Assembly: GCF_003032475.1 (NCBI RefSeq) | Contig: NZ_CP028369.1 | Span: forward strand, 7,440,001-7,504,000 | From: Streptomyces sp. P3 | GTDB lineage: Bacteria > Actinomycetota > Actinomycetes > Streptomycetales > Streptomycetaceae | Length of the DNA: 64,000 bases | Direction: 5' to 3' | Shown here: positions 1 through 8,936 of the stretch, one piece after another | Layout of the letters: every line of letters starts with the position of its first letter | How positions within the stretch are numbered: position 1 is the first letter of the stretch | Made by a program: the position numbers and the translations under genes | The notes under the pieces: model-generated | Database searches by the model: none | What the model saw: only the letters and a program-made list of their open reading frames with translations | Told to the model about the DNA's origin: nothing

Positions 1-225
1 CGGCACTTTACGCTTTGCTGCAACCGGGACCACCTGGAAGCCGTGCCGAAGAAGGAAGCTCTGCGGCGCAGGGACTGGGAGCGCGCGCGAGCCAGGAGGA
101 CGCACTGTCCCCACGGCCACGCGTACACGCCAGAGAACTCGTATCTGGATCCCCGAGGGTTTCGGCAGTGCCGGACGTGCTGCGCCGAGAGGGTAAGGAG
201 CCGCCGGGTTCCCATGACCGTGTGA
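1..225 (+). CDS. HNH endonuclease-like protein, C-terminal part only
   Basis: The open frame enters from the left edge and ends at the TGA at 223-225, so only about 74 C-terminal residues are visible. The first residues read CCNRDHLEAV, which matches the end of the HNH fold in phage-type and actinobacterial HNH nucleases (a Cys/His metal site followed by an Asn-x-Asp-His-Leu-Glu core). It is followed by a second Cys/His set, CPHGH with a downstream CRTC, which usually forms a zinc-knuckle tail in these small nucleases. A GTG at 43 could be called as a start but would discard the conserved Cys-Asn-Asp-His segment, so I treat the gene as truncated by the window. A cleavage role is inferred from the family. 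Confidence 0.6.
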   Translation, partial: RHFTLCCNRDHLEAVPKKEALRRRDWERARARRTHCPHGHAYTPENSYLDPRGFRQCRTCCAERVRSRRVPMTV

Positions 226-255
226 GATTTCGTGAGACGTGAGAGGGTCTGGGGC

Positions 256-1584
256 GTGAGTGAGACACCACCGAACCCCCTGCAATACCGCTTTGACGGG
301 CCAGAAGACGCTCCGGTCCTGATCTTGGGTCCCTCACTGGGTACCACATGGCACATGTGGGACCGTCAGGTTCCCGAGCTGGCCCAGCAGTGGCGGGTGT
401 TCCGCTTCGACCTGCCGGGCCACGGCGGCGCACCCGCCCACCCGGCGGGCTCGGTCTCGGACCTCGCCGAACGGCTGCTCGTCACGCTGGACAGGCTCGG
501 GGTGCAGCGCTTCGGCTACGCGGGCTGCGCCTTCGGCGGCGCGGTCGGCGTGGAGCTGGCGCTGCGCCACCCCGAGCGCGTCGCCTCGCTCGCGCTGATC
601 GCCGCGTCGCCCCGGTTCGGCACGGCCGACGAGTTCCGCCAACGCGGCGTGATCGTGCGCACCAACGGCCTCGACCCCATCGCCCGCACCTCGCCCGACC
701 GCTGGTTCACCAGCGGATTCGCGGCCGCGCAGCCGGCGATCACCGAGTGGGCCGTGCAGATGGTGCGCACCACCGACCCGGGTTGCTACATAGCTGCCTG
801 CGAGGCGCTAGCCGCGTTCGACGTACGGGCCGAGATCGGTCTCGTCGGCGTCCCGACGCTGGTCCTGGCCGGCTCGGACGACCTGGTCACCGGCCCCGCC
901 GAGGCCCGCACCCTGGTGGCCGGCATCCCGGACGCCCGCCTCGCGGTCGTACCGGGCGCCTCGCACCTGGTGCCGGTGGAGCAGCCGGCCGCCGTCACCG
1001 ACCTGCTGGTCCGCCACTTCTCCACCGCGTGGCAGCCCGTCTACGACACGGTCACCGGGCAGACGGCCGTCCCGGGCATCCCGGTCAGGGCGATGCCGAC
1101 CGTGCCGTCGCAGTCCTCGCAGCCCTCGCAGTCGCCGCAGCCGGTGGCCGTCGCGGAGATCGCGCCCGCCCCGGTCCTCCAGCCGCCGCAGGTCATGGGC
1201 CGCCCCGACCCCATAGACGCCGGGCTGAAGGTGCGCCGGGAGGTCCTGGGCGACGCCCACGTGGACCGCACGCTGTCGCAGGCCGACGACTTCGCGGGGG
1301 ACTTCCAGGAGTTCGTCACCCGCTACGCCTGGGGCGAGGTCTGGGACCGGCCGGGCCTCGACCGCCGCACCCGCTCCTGCGTCACGCTCACCGCGCTGGT
1401 CGCCGGCGGCCACCTCGAGGAACTCGCCGTGCACACCCGGGCCGCGCTGCGCAACGGCCTCACCCCGGACGAGATCAAGGAGGTGCTGCTCCAGGCGGCC
1501 GTGTACTGCGGTCTGCCGGCGGCGAACGGCGCGTTCAGGGTGGCGCAGCAGGTCGTCCGTGAGGAGACCACCCCCACCGAGTGA
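256..1584 (+). CDS. alpha/beta hydrolase fused to 4-carboxymuconolactone decarboxylase (PcaDC/PcaL-like)
   Basis: This 442-residue protein joins an alpha/beta-hydrolase domain like 3-oxoadipate enol-lactonase (residues about 5-265) to a carboxymuconolactone decarboxylase (CMD) domain (about 318-435). A Pro/Ser/Gln-rich linker separates them. Bifunctional proteins of this type perform the last two lactone steps of the protocatechuate branch of the beta-ketoadipate pathway. Here the nucleophile elbow reads G-C-A-F-G-G, so the expected Ser is Ala92; the His (H237, in GASHLVP) and an acidic pair (GSDD) are present. The lactonase half may therefore be inactive. No other pca genes are nearby. I chose the GTG at 256, preceded by GAGAGG; an in-frame GTG lies at 232. 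Confidence 0.75.
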   Translation: MSETPPNPLQYRFDGPEDAPVLILGPSLGTTWHMWDRQVPELAQQWRVFRFDLPGHGGAPAHPAGSVSDLAERLLVTLDRLGVQRFGYAGCAFGGAVGVELALRHPERVASLALIAASPRFGTADEFRQRGVIVRTNGLDPIARTSPDRWFTSGFAAAQPAITEWAVQMVRTTDPGCYIAACEALAAFDVRAEIGLVGVPTLVLAGSDDLVTGPAEARTLVAGIPDARLAVVPGASHLVPVEQPAAVTDLLVRHFSTAWQPVYDTVTGQTAVPGIPVRAMPTVPSQSSQPSQSPQPVAVAEIAPAPVLQPPQVMGRPDPIDAGLKVRREVLGDAHVDRTLSQADDFAGDFQEFVTRYAWGEVWDRPGLDRRTRSCVTLTALVAGGHLEELAVHTRAALRNGLTPDEIKEVLLQAAVYCGLPAANGAFRVAQQVVREETTPTE

Positions 1585-1618
1585 GCCCGGCGGCCGGCGC
1601 GGAGGCAGGATGGGAGGC

Positions 1619-2263
1619 ATGACGGCACTGAAGCTCACGAAGAAGGCGCACGCGTGCGTGCGCCTGGAGAAGGACGGGCGCACGCTCGTCGTCGACCCGG
1701 GCGGGTTCAGCGAGAGCGACGCCGCGCTCGGCGCGGACGCGATCCTCGTCACCCACGAGCACCCCGACCACTTCGACGAGGGACGACTGCGCGCCGCCCT
1801 GGAGGCCGACCCGGCGGCCGAGATCTGGACCCTGAGGTCGGTGGCCGAGAAGATCTCCGCGGCCTTCCCGGGCCGCGTCCACACCGTCGGCCACGGCGAC
1901 ACGTTCACCGCGGCGGGCTTCGACGTCCAGGTGCACGGCGAGCTGCACGCCGTCATCCACCCGGACATCCCGCGCATCACCAACGTCGGCTATCTGATCG
2001 ACGACGGCCGGGTCTTCCACCCCGGCGACGCCCTCACCGTCCCCGACCACCGGGTGCAGACGCTGATGCTTCCCGTGATGGCTCCCTGGAGCAAGATCTC
2101 CGAGGTCATCGACTACGTCCGCGAGGTGCGCCCGCAGCGCGCCTACGACGTCCACGACGCCCTGCTGACCGACCTCGCCCGTCCGATCTACGACCGCCAG
2201 ATCGGCGCCCTCGGAGGTGCGGAACACCTGCGGCTGGCGCCGGGGGAGAGCGCGGCACTGTGA
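1619..2263 (+). CDS. MBL-fold metal-dependent hydrolase
   Basis: A 214-residue metallo-beta-lactamase-fold protein of the UlaG/YtnP-like single-domain type. The metal signature H-x-H-x-D-H is at residues 46-51 (THEHPDHF). A further His-rich stretch (VHGELHAVIH) lies mid-protein, and HPGDA supplies the bridging Asp. The substrate is unknown; relatives include lactonases and phosphoesterases. The start could be the ATG at 1619 or the ATG at 1610, which has GGAGG at 1601-1605. It lies 34 bases after the PcaDC-like gene. The next gene, xthA, starts from a promoter that begins at this gene's stop codon, so the two probably do not form a strict operon. Confidence 0.8.
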   Translation: MTALKLTKKAHACVRLEKDGRTLVVDPGGFSESDAALGADAILVTHEHPDHFDEGRLRAALEADPAAEIWTLRSVAEKISAAFPGRVHTVGHGDTFTAAGFDVQVHGELHAVIHPDIPRITNVGYLIDDGRVFHPGDALTVPDHRVQTLMLPVMAPWSKISEVIDYVREVRPQRAYDVHDALLTDLARPIYDRQIGALGGAEHLRLAPGESAAL

Positions 2264-2286
2264 GTGTCGGTGGCGCCCGGTAGGTT
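2264..2286 (+). promoter_or_regulatory. RecA-NDp/PafBC-type DNA-damage promoter for xthA
   Basis: GTGTCGGTGGC at 2264-2274, six bases, then TAGGTT at 2281-2286. This closely follows the actinobacterial LexA-independent damage promoter TTGTCAGTGGC-N6-TAGGGT (9 of 11 and 5 of 6 positions). The -10 hexamer ends seven bases before the ATG at 2294, which would give a leaderless or nearly leaderless xthA mRNA. The match and spacing are seen directly; the damage response is inferred. Confidence 0.6.
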
Positions 2287-2293
2287 GTGGGAC

Positions 2294-3073
2294 ATGCGTA
2301 TCGCGACCTGGAACGTGAACTCGATCACCGCCCGCCTGCCGAGGCTTCTGGCGTGGCTGGAGAGCAGCGGCACCGACGTGCTGTGCCTCCAGGAGGCCAA
2401 GGTCGCCGAGGAGCAGTTCCCGTTCGAGCAGCTGCGCGAACTGGGCTACGAGGCGGCGGTCCACGCCACCGGCCGGTGGAACGGCGTGGCGGTCGTCTCC
2501 CGCGTCGGCCTGGCGGACGTCGTGAAGGGCCTGCCCGGCGATCCCGGCTACGACGGCGCGCCGGAACCGCGCGCGGTCTCGGCGACCTGCGGTCCGGTCC
2601 GCGTGTGGTCGGTGTACGTGCCGAACGGCCGCGAGGTCGACCACCCGCACTACGCGTACAAACTCCAGTGGTTCGAGGCCCTCAAGGCGGCCGTCGCGGG
2701 GGACGCGGCGGGCGGCCGGCCCTTCGCGGTGCTGGGCGACTACAACGTGGCGCCGACCGACGACGACGTGTACGACCTGGCCGCCTTCGAGGGCCTCACC
2801 CATGTCACCCCGGCCGAGCGGGCAGCCCTGGCGTCCCTGCGCGAGGCCGGGCTGTCGGACGTCGTCCCGCGCCCCCTGAAGTACGAGCACCCGTTCACGT
2901 ACTGGGACTACCGTCAGCTCGCCTTCCCCAAGAACCGCGGCATGCGCATCGACCTGGTGTACGGCAACGAGCCGTTCGCCAAGGCGGTCAAGGACTCCTA
3001 CGTCGACCGCGAGGAGCGCAAGGGCAAGGGCGCCTCGGACCACGCGCCGGTCGTGGTCGACCTGGAGGTGTAG
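2294..3073 (+). CDS. xthA: Exodeoxyribonuclease III (AP endonuclease)
   Basis: A 259-residue member of the exonuclease-endonuclease-phosphatase superfamily, the usual length for ExoIII. It repairs abasic sites and 3'-blocked ends in base-excision repair. Motifs in order are WNVNS near residues 6-10, LQEAK near 32-36 (metal-binding Glu), GDYNVAP near 148-154 (catalytic Asp and Asn), and SDHAPV near the C-terminus (catalytic Asp-His pair). I chose the ATG at 2294 because the protein then opens with MRIATWN as in the family. It also sits seven bases downstream of a strong TAGGTT -10 element. An earlier GTG at 2264 would fall inside the promoter. DUF6278 follows 77 bases later. Confidence 0.92.
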   Translation: MRIATWNVNSITARLPRLLAWLESSGTDVLCLQEAKVAEEQFPFEQLRELGYEAAVHATGRWNGVAVVSRVGLADVVKGLPGDPGYDGAPEPRAVSATCGPVRVWSVYVPNGREVDHPHYAYKLQWFEALKAAVAGDAAGGRPFAVLGDYNVAPTDDDVYDLAAFEGLTHVTPAERAALASLREAGLSDVVPRPLKYEHPFTYWDYRQLAFPKNRGMRIDLVYGNEPFAKAVKDSYVDREERKGKGASDHAPVVVDLEV

Positions 3074-3150
3074 GGCCCGTCCGGCCGGCGGGGCGCGCAG
3101 GCCAGCGCGCCCTGTGGTGTGCACGCCGGTGCCAATGTCACGCTGGGTCC

Positions 3151-3570
3151 ATGAACATCCCTTTCCTGGGCAACAGGAGCAAGAACAGCCCTGCGGCGGT
3201 CCTGGCCGAGGACCCTGAGGGGATCGCCGAACTCCTCGCCGAGTGCGAGCTGTTGCGCTCGCACGCGGCCCGGCAGGGGATCGCGCTGGACGACACGGCG
3301 GGCTCGCTGGAGGCGCTCGACCAGCTGTCGCCCCGCTGGCGCGACGACGAGGAGAACCTGCCCTGGTTCGGCCACGACGCGGGGCTCTACCTGGGGACGG
3401 TCGTCGTGCGCACCGTGCCCGGCGCGGCCTGGGCGATCCGGCCCGGCGGGGAGGTGGTCGTCCGGCTGGCGTCGGGCCGGGAGGTCGACGTGGTCGCGGC
3501 CGGCCGTGAGTGGGCCGTGAGCGGGACTCCCGAGCTGTCCCAGCTGTACGGCGAGGTGGCCGAGAACTGA
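3151..3570 (+). CDS. DUF6278 family protein
   Basis: A 139-residue soluble acidic protein with no signal peptide. It resembles the DUF6278 proteins of Streptomyces, commonly found beside xthA: a leading Asn/Pro-Phe-Leu-Gly segment, a central SLEALDQLSPRWRDD helix, a Trp-Phe-Gly-His-Asp core and a C-terminal ELSQLYGEV. No catalytic motif is apparent and the function is unknown. It starts at the ATG at 3151, with only a weak ribosome site (CTGGGT) upstream. The gene order with xthA suggests conservation but does not prove a repair role. Confidence 0.7.
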   Translation: MNIPFLGNRSKNSPAAVLAEDPEGIAELLAECELLRSHAARQGIALDDTAGSLEALDQLSPRWRDDEENLPWFGHDAGLYLGTVVVRTVPGAAWAIRPGGEVVVRLASGREVDVVAAGREWAVSGTPELSQLYGEVAEN

Positions 3571-3785
3571 CCGGGTGCCGGCGAGCGGGATACCCGATCC
3601 GTCCCGGCGGTACCGGGCGACCGGCGAGCGAGGCGAGGGCGAACGGCGCGGCGACGAGCGGTGTACAGGCGGCGGACGATGTAAATACGGCTAATGCCCG
3701 CACGGTGCGTGTCGCTTCTTCCCCCCGCTCTTCGGTGGATAGTTTGCGGCGACCACGACACAGCTGAGAGTGAGTAGGGCTGCGC

Positions 3786-4529
<744 letters not shown>

Positions 4530-4580
4530 GTCCGGACGGCGGCGGCCGTCGAGCACACCCGCCCCGGCAGCGGCCGGAGA

Positions 4581-6152
4581 TCACTGCTCGCGCAGCGGGA
4601 CCGACACGTACGACGGGTCGTCCGCGGGCGAGGAGAAGGTCAGCCGCGCGCCGGACGGGTTGTGCTCCATGTAGAGCGGGTCGACGGTGTCGACGACCAG
4701 GGCGAGCCGGTGTCCGGCCGGGACGTCGTAGGCCGTGGAGCCCAGCTCCAGATCGAGGCCGAACGGCCTGCCGGGTGTGCGCCCGTGGAAGGTGTACGGC
4801 GCGTTGCCGACCAGCTTGCCGAGGCCGAGCGGCCCCACGTCGTACAGGTAGGCGACGAGGGTGCCGCTCTCCTCGGTCGGGGTCACCGTGGTGTGCAGCA
4901 GGGCCGTACCGCGCACCCGCTGCGTCGTGGCGTACTTCTGCGACTGCCACACGGCGGCCCAGCGGCGGGGGAGCAGGGGGATCGAGGCGACCGGGGGCAG
5001 TTGGGCGACCTGGTCGAGGATGCTGGAGAGGAAGACGATCCCGCCGTCCGCGCCGGAGTCCACGTCGGTGTGGATCGTGGTGGAGCCGGCCAGGGCCAGC
5101 TTGCGGCGCGTCGCGTTCACCGACTTCCAGTCCGGGTAGCCCTCGTAGCCGCCCCCGGTACGGGACTTGAGCCGCACGGGCTGTTCCCGGTCGACGCCGT
5201 TGTCCGCGCCCCGGAGGTAGTGGTCGAACCAGCGCCGGGTGTCGGTCCACACGTCGTTGGGCAGTCCGAACAGGCCGGTCAGCTCGGCGGTGGCGTGGTC
5301 GCCCGGCCGGAACTCCATCCGCTTGGGGCCGGTCAGCCGCTCGTAGAGGGCGGCGGACTGGTTGGGCGGGAAGATGGTGTCGCCCCAGGAGCCGGCCAGC
5401 ATCACCGCGGCGCCGTTGCGGTTGAGCTGGTCGGCGTAGGTCGAGGGGGAACGTTTCTTCCCCCAGGCGACGAGGTCCTTCTCCTTCGACAGGTCGCCGG
5501 CGTAGAAGGCGGAGAAGACCTCCCGCGACTCGGTGCTCTGCCGGCCGGTGACCGTGCCCACGGTGTCCAGCACGGCGGCGGCCTGGAGGTGCTGGGTGCG
5601 CCCCGAGTAGATCGAGTCGATCAGGTCGCCCCAGCCGCTCAGTGAGGCGACGGCCCGGACGCGCGGGTCGTGGGCGGCCGCCAGGACGCTGATCCCGGCG
5701 CCGTAGGAGACGCCCGCCATGCCGATGTGCGCGGCGTCGGCCGGGGTGTTGGCGAGTGCCCAGTCGATGACGTCGGAGGCGTCGGCGACGTCGCGCGGGC
5801 CCGCCACGTCGATCTCCCCGCCGGACTGCCAGAAGCCCCGCACGTTGTAACTGAGCACGACGTAACCGGAGTCGGCGAGTCGCCGTGCCTGGGCCAGGTA
5901 CTCGACCTGCGGGAAGCCCCAGCTCGTGGGGAGCACGACCAGCGGGTACCGGCGGGTGCCGTCCGCGCCCGCGGGGGTGACGACGTTCGCCTTGAGGACG
6001 GTTCCGCCGTCCCCGGCGATGTCGACGTAGCGGACGGCGGCGGTTCCGGCGGCCTGCGCCGAGGGGGCCAGGGCGAGCATCGTGCCGGCCACCAGCGAAA
6101 CGGAGACGGCGCCCACGGCGGTCGTGCGCGGCGCCCTGCGATGCTGTCCCAC
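4581..6152 (-). CDS. Secreted CocE/NonD (peptidase S15-type) alpha/beta hydrolase
   Basis: A 523-residue exported hydrolase. Residues 1-35 form a Sec signal peptide (Arg-rich start, hydrophobic core, APSAQA|A cleavage). The catalytic triad is visible: Ser149 in GVSYGAG, Asp258 in SWGDTIF, and His286 in GDHATAE. The C-terminal third is the beta-jelly-roll typical of X-Pro dipeptidyl-peptidase C domains (ending PSYVSVPLR). The family cleaves peptides or acyl esters outside the cell; the substrate cannot be read here. It starts at the GTG at 6152 with GAGGAG eight bases upstream. It converges with the ABC ATPase gene. Phased 11-bp repeats lie immediately upstream. Confidence 0.82.
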   Translation of the reverse strand: MGQHRRAPRTTAVGAVSVSLVAGTMLALAPSAQAAGTAAVRYVDIAGDGGTVLKANVVTPAGADGTRRYPLVVLPTSWGFPQVEYLAQARRLADSGYVVLSYNVRGFWQSGGEIDVAGPRDVADASDVIDWALANTPADAAHIGMAGVSYGAGISVLAAAHDPRVRAVASLSGWGDLIDSIYSGRTQHLQAAAVLDTVGTVTGRQSTESREVFSAFYAGDLSKEKDLVAWGKKRSPSTYADQLNRNGAAVMLAGSWGDTIFPPNQSAALYERLTGPKRMEFRPGDHATAELTGLFGLPNDVWTDTRRWFDHYLRGADNGVDREQPVRLKSRTGGGYEGYPDWKSVNATRRKLALAGSTTIHTDVDSGADGGIVFLSSILDQVAQLPPVASIPLLPRRWAAVWQSQKYATTQRVRGTALLHTTVTPTEESGTLVAYLYDVGPLGLGKLVGNAPYTFHGRTPGRPFGLDLELGSTAYDVPAGHRLALVVDTVDPLYMEHNPSGARLTFSSPADDPSYVSVPLREQ

Positions 6153-6181
6153 GGTTCACTCCTCAACTTGCCGCATTGCAA

Positions 6182-6236
6182 AGTGACCCGACGGTAACCG
6201 CATCTCGTACCGGAGGTAACCCGCCGGTAAGTTACG
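6182..6236 (-). promoter_or_regulatory. 11-bp phased GTTACC direct repeats upstream of the S15-type hydrolase
   Basis: On the plus strand, AGTGACC, GGTAACC, a weak unit, GGTAACC and GGTAAGT begin at 6182, 6193, 6204, 6215 and 6226, exactly 11 bases apart. Read on the minus strand, the direction of the hydrolase gene, the units are GTTACC-like with CGG tails. An 11-bp repeat period is typical of PhoP (PHO box), GlnR or SARP sites in Streptomyces. The units resemble a PHO box, G(T/G)TCACC, but do not match it exactly. Binding is inferred. Confidence 0.4.
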
Positions 6237-6978
6237 TGGCAGTAACGATTGTCGCCTCCGGCAGGGGAGCCTGCGCCTGCCGCGTCACGTCGTCCACCAG
6301 CTCGACCACGTCGGGCCCGTACGCATGGGAGTTGATGACCTTCAGCAGCAGCACGAAGGAGCCGTCCCCGTACTTTCGGGCCAGCCGCTCGTGATGGCGG
6401 ACGAGATAGCGGGTGGCGGCCTGGTTGTTGATGGCCCGTTGGCCGCAGAACAGGAACACCGGCCGGGCCCCCCGCCGCCGCCCCGCGGTGAGCCGCGCCA
6501 GCAGGACGAACTCGGTGACCCCCGACTCCATCCGGTAGTGCTCCGCGCCGACTTGGAACGCCAGCCGGTCCGGGCCCGGTTCCCGGTCGGTGTTCACCCG
6601 CACCCCCGGCAGCAGGGCCTGGATATGGGCCGCCATACGCCTGTTCGAGCCCGGGCCGCCGACGCAGAACTCCGTTCGCTCTCCGAAACCCTGCCGGGCC
6701 GCGTCCTGCGTGACCACCTCGGCGCCCGCGCCGCAGTCCTTGATCAGCGCGGCGAGCTCCAGGAGGGCGAACACGTCGTGCCGGTGCACAGCGAGGTCGG
6801 CGCTGCCCGCGTCGCGGTTGACGACCAGCAGGCACTCCGAGTGCTCGGGCAGCCCGAAGAACGCCTGCTTGCGCCGGAGTCTGCGGCGCCACAGGGAGGT
6901 CCGGGTGACCCAGCCGAGCGCGGCGCTGACGCCCGCCGCGATGACGCCCAGGACGATGTTGCGCACGTCGTCGTTCAT
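6232..6978 (-). CDS. Conserved membrane-anchored protein of unknown function
   Basis: A 248-residue protein with one N-terminal membrane segment (about residues 4-22, NIVLGVIAAGVSAALGWV) followed by an Arg-rich stop-transfer segment. The rest is a soluble domain facing the cytoplasm or the outside. That domain contains a FGLPEHSECLLVVNRD segment, a GFGERTEFCVGGP motif and a FLFCGQRAINNQAATRYL motif, which recur in actinobacterial proteins I cannot name. The Gly-rich and Gln-Asn-rich patterns hint at nucleotide or ligand binding but nothing decisive is visible. The start is the ATG at 6978; a longer reading to 7110 has no hydrophobic start and would overlap the promoter area of ggt. Confidence 0.6.
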   Translation of the reverse strand: MNDDVRNIVLGVIAAGVSAALGWVTRTSLWRRRLRRKQAFFGLPEHSECLLVVNRDAGSADLAVHRHDVFALLELAALIKDCGAGAEVVTQDAARQGFGERTEFCVGGPGSNRRMAAHIQALLPGVRVNTDREPGPDRLAFQVGAEHYRMESGVTEFVLLARLTAGRRRGARPVFLFCGQRAINNQAATRYLVRHHERLARKYGDGSFVLLLKVINSHAYGPDVVELVDDVTRQAQAPLPEATIVTAT

Positions 6979-7121
6979 GGGCGCGCATGGTAGCGGGCGA
7001 GAACGCTCCAGGCGTACCCGTGTTCGAGGTGTGGCAGTCGTATGACAGTGCCCTGAAGGAGCCTGTCGAGGCCCCCCGAATGTGGCTACGCTGCGCGGAC
7101 GGTCCCGCACTGGAGGTACGG

Positions 7122-8933
7122 ATGCGTCGCCCTGTCGCGCGGAAACTGTCGGTCCTGGCGGTCTCGGCCGCCGTGGTCACGGTGGGGGCCGCCGCGCCAC
7201 CCGCCCCACAGAGAGCCCCTGTCGCCAAGGTACCGGTCGCCGTCGGCTACGGCGGAGCCGTCGCCAGCGTCGACGCGGACGCCTCGGCCGCCGGCATCGA
7301 GGTGCTGCGCAAGGGCGGCAACGCCGTCGACGCGGCCGTCGCCACCGCCGCCGCCCTCGGCGTCACCGAGCCCTACTCGGCCGGTGTCGGCGGAGGCGGC
7401 TACTTCGTCTACTACGACGCCGAGTCCCGTAGCGTGCAGACCATCGACGGCCGCGAGAGGGCGCCGCTGACCGCGGACTCCGGCCTCTTCCTGGAGAACG
7501 GCAAGCCGCTCGCCTTCGCCGACGCCGTCAGCAGCGGCCTCGGCGTCGGCACGCCCGGCACACCCGCCACCTGGGCGGCCGCCCTGTCCCGCTGGGGCAG
7601 CGAACGCCTGGGCACAGTCCTCGAGCCCGCCGAGCGACTGGCCCGCGACGGCTTCACCGTCGACGACACCTTCCGCTCCCAGACCGCGGCCAACGAGACG
7701 CGCTTTCGCTACTTCCCCGACACCGCCGGGCTGTTCCTGCCCGGCGGTCGGCTGCCGGTCGTCGGCTCCACGTTCAAGAACCCCGATCTCGCGCGCACCT
7801 ACCAGGAGTTGGGGAGGAAGGGCGTCGACGCGCTCTACCGCGGCGACCTCGGCAAGGACATCGTCACCACGGTGAACCACCCGCCCGTGGACCCGGCCTC
7901 CGGCTGGAACGCCCGGCCCGGCGACCTGACCGTCAAGGACCTCGCGGCCTACCGGGCCAAGCTGCAGGCGCCCACCAGGACGTCGTACCGCGGCCTCGGC
8001 GTCTACTCCATCGCTCCGTCCTCCTCGGGCGGCACGACCGTCGGCGAGGCCCTCAACATCCTCGAGCGGACGAACCTGTCGAAGGCGAGCGAGGTGCAGT
8101 ACCTGCACCACTACATCGAGGCCGGCCGGATCGCGTTCGCGGACCGCGGGCGCTGGGTCGGCGACCCCGCGTTCGAGGACGTCCCGACGAAGCAACTGCT
8201 GTCGCAGCGGTACGCCGACTCGCGCGCCTGCCTCATCAAGGACGACGCCGTCCTCACCAGCCCCCTCGCGCCCGGCGACCCGCGCAGGCCGGCCGCCTGC
8301 GCCACCGGCGGCACGGCGGCCCCGACGACGTACGAGGGCGAGAACACCACGCACCTCACCGTCGCCGACAAGTGGGGCAACGTCGTCTCCTACACGCTCA
8401 CCATCGAGCAGACCGGCGGCAGCGGCATCACCGTCCCCGGCCGCGGCTTCCTCCTCAACAACGAGCTGACCGACTTCTCCTTCGCCCCGGCCGACCCGGC
8501 CGTGCACGACCCGAACCTGCCCGGTCCCGGCAAGCGGCCGCGTTCGTCGATCTCGCCGACGATCGTGCTGGACAAGCACGCCAGGCCCGTCGTGGCACTG
8601 GGGTCGCCCGGCGGAGCGACCATCATCACCACCGTGCTGCAGACCCTGACGGAGTTCCTCGACCGCCGGCTGCCGCTCGTCGACGCGATCGCGGCGCCGC
8701 GCGCCAGCCAGCGCAACGCCGCCCAGACGGAGCTGGAGCCCGCCCTCTACGACGACACCTCCCCGGGCGGCCTGCGGGCCGGGCTCGAGGCCATCGGCCA
8801 CGCCTTCAAGCGCAACCCCGAGATCGGCGCGGCGACGGCCGTGCAGCGGCTGCCCGACGGCAGGTGGCTGGCCGCCGCCGAGACCGTACGACGCGGCGGC
8901 GGATCGGCCCAGGTGGTGCGCCCCGCCCGGTAG
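7122..8933 (+). CDS. ggt: Secreted gamma-glutamyltransferase
   Basis: A 603-residue Ntn-hydrolase precursor that cleaves gamma-glutamyl bonds of glutathione-like or gamma-glutamyl compounds outside the cell. It begins with an Arg-rich signal sequence and hydrophobic segment (residues 1-25). The large subunit carries the RKGGNAVDAAVA motif. Self-processing should occur before Thr409 in ENTTHLTV, giving a small subunit with the conserved SGITVPGRGFLLNN and PRSSISPTIV blocks. The ATG at 7122 has GGAGG at 7112-7116. Its stop lies only three bases from the stop of the convergent clp gene, so the two transcripts must overlap. A second, signal-less paralogue is at 25170. Confidence 0.9.
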   Translation: MRRPVARKLSVLAVSAAVVTVGAAAPPAPQRAPVAKVPVAVGYGGAVASVDADASAAGIEVLRKGGNAVDAAVATAAALGVTEPYSAGVGGGGYFVYYDAESRSVQTIDGRERAPLTADSGLFLENGKPLAFADAVSSGLGVGTPGTPATWAAALSRWGSERLGTVLEPAERLARDGFTVDDTFRSQTAANETRFRYFPDTAGLFLPGGRLPVVGSTFKNPDLARTYQELGRKGVDALYRGDLGKDIVTTVNHPPVDPASGWNARPGDLTVKDLAAYRAKLQAPTRTSYRGLGVYSIAPSSSGGTTVGEALNILERTNLSKASEVQYLHHYIEAGRIAFADRGRWVGDPAFEDVPTKQLLSQRYADSRACLIKDDAVLTSPLAPGDPRRPAACATGGTAAPTTYEGENTTHLTVADKWGNVVSYTLTIEQTGGSGITVPGRGFLLNNELTDFSFAPADPAVHDPNLPGPGKRPRSSISPTIVLDKHARPVVALGSPGGATIITTVLQTLTEFLDRRLPLVDAIAAPRASQRNAAQTELEPALYDDTSPGGLRAGLEAIGHAFKRNPEIGAATAVQRLPDGRWLAAAETVRRGGGSAQVVRPAR

Positions 8934-8936
8934 GGG

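Noticed and set aside
1..225. Prophage or mobile-element end at the left edge
   Set aside because: Only an HNH C-terminus is visible, with no integrase, structural genes, att site or tRNA nearby.
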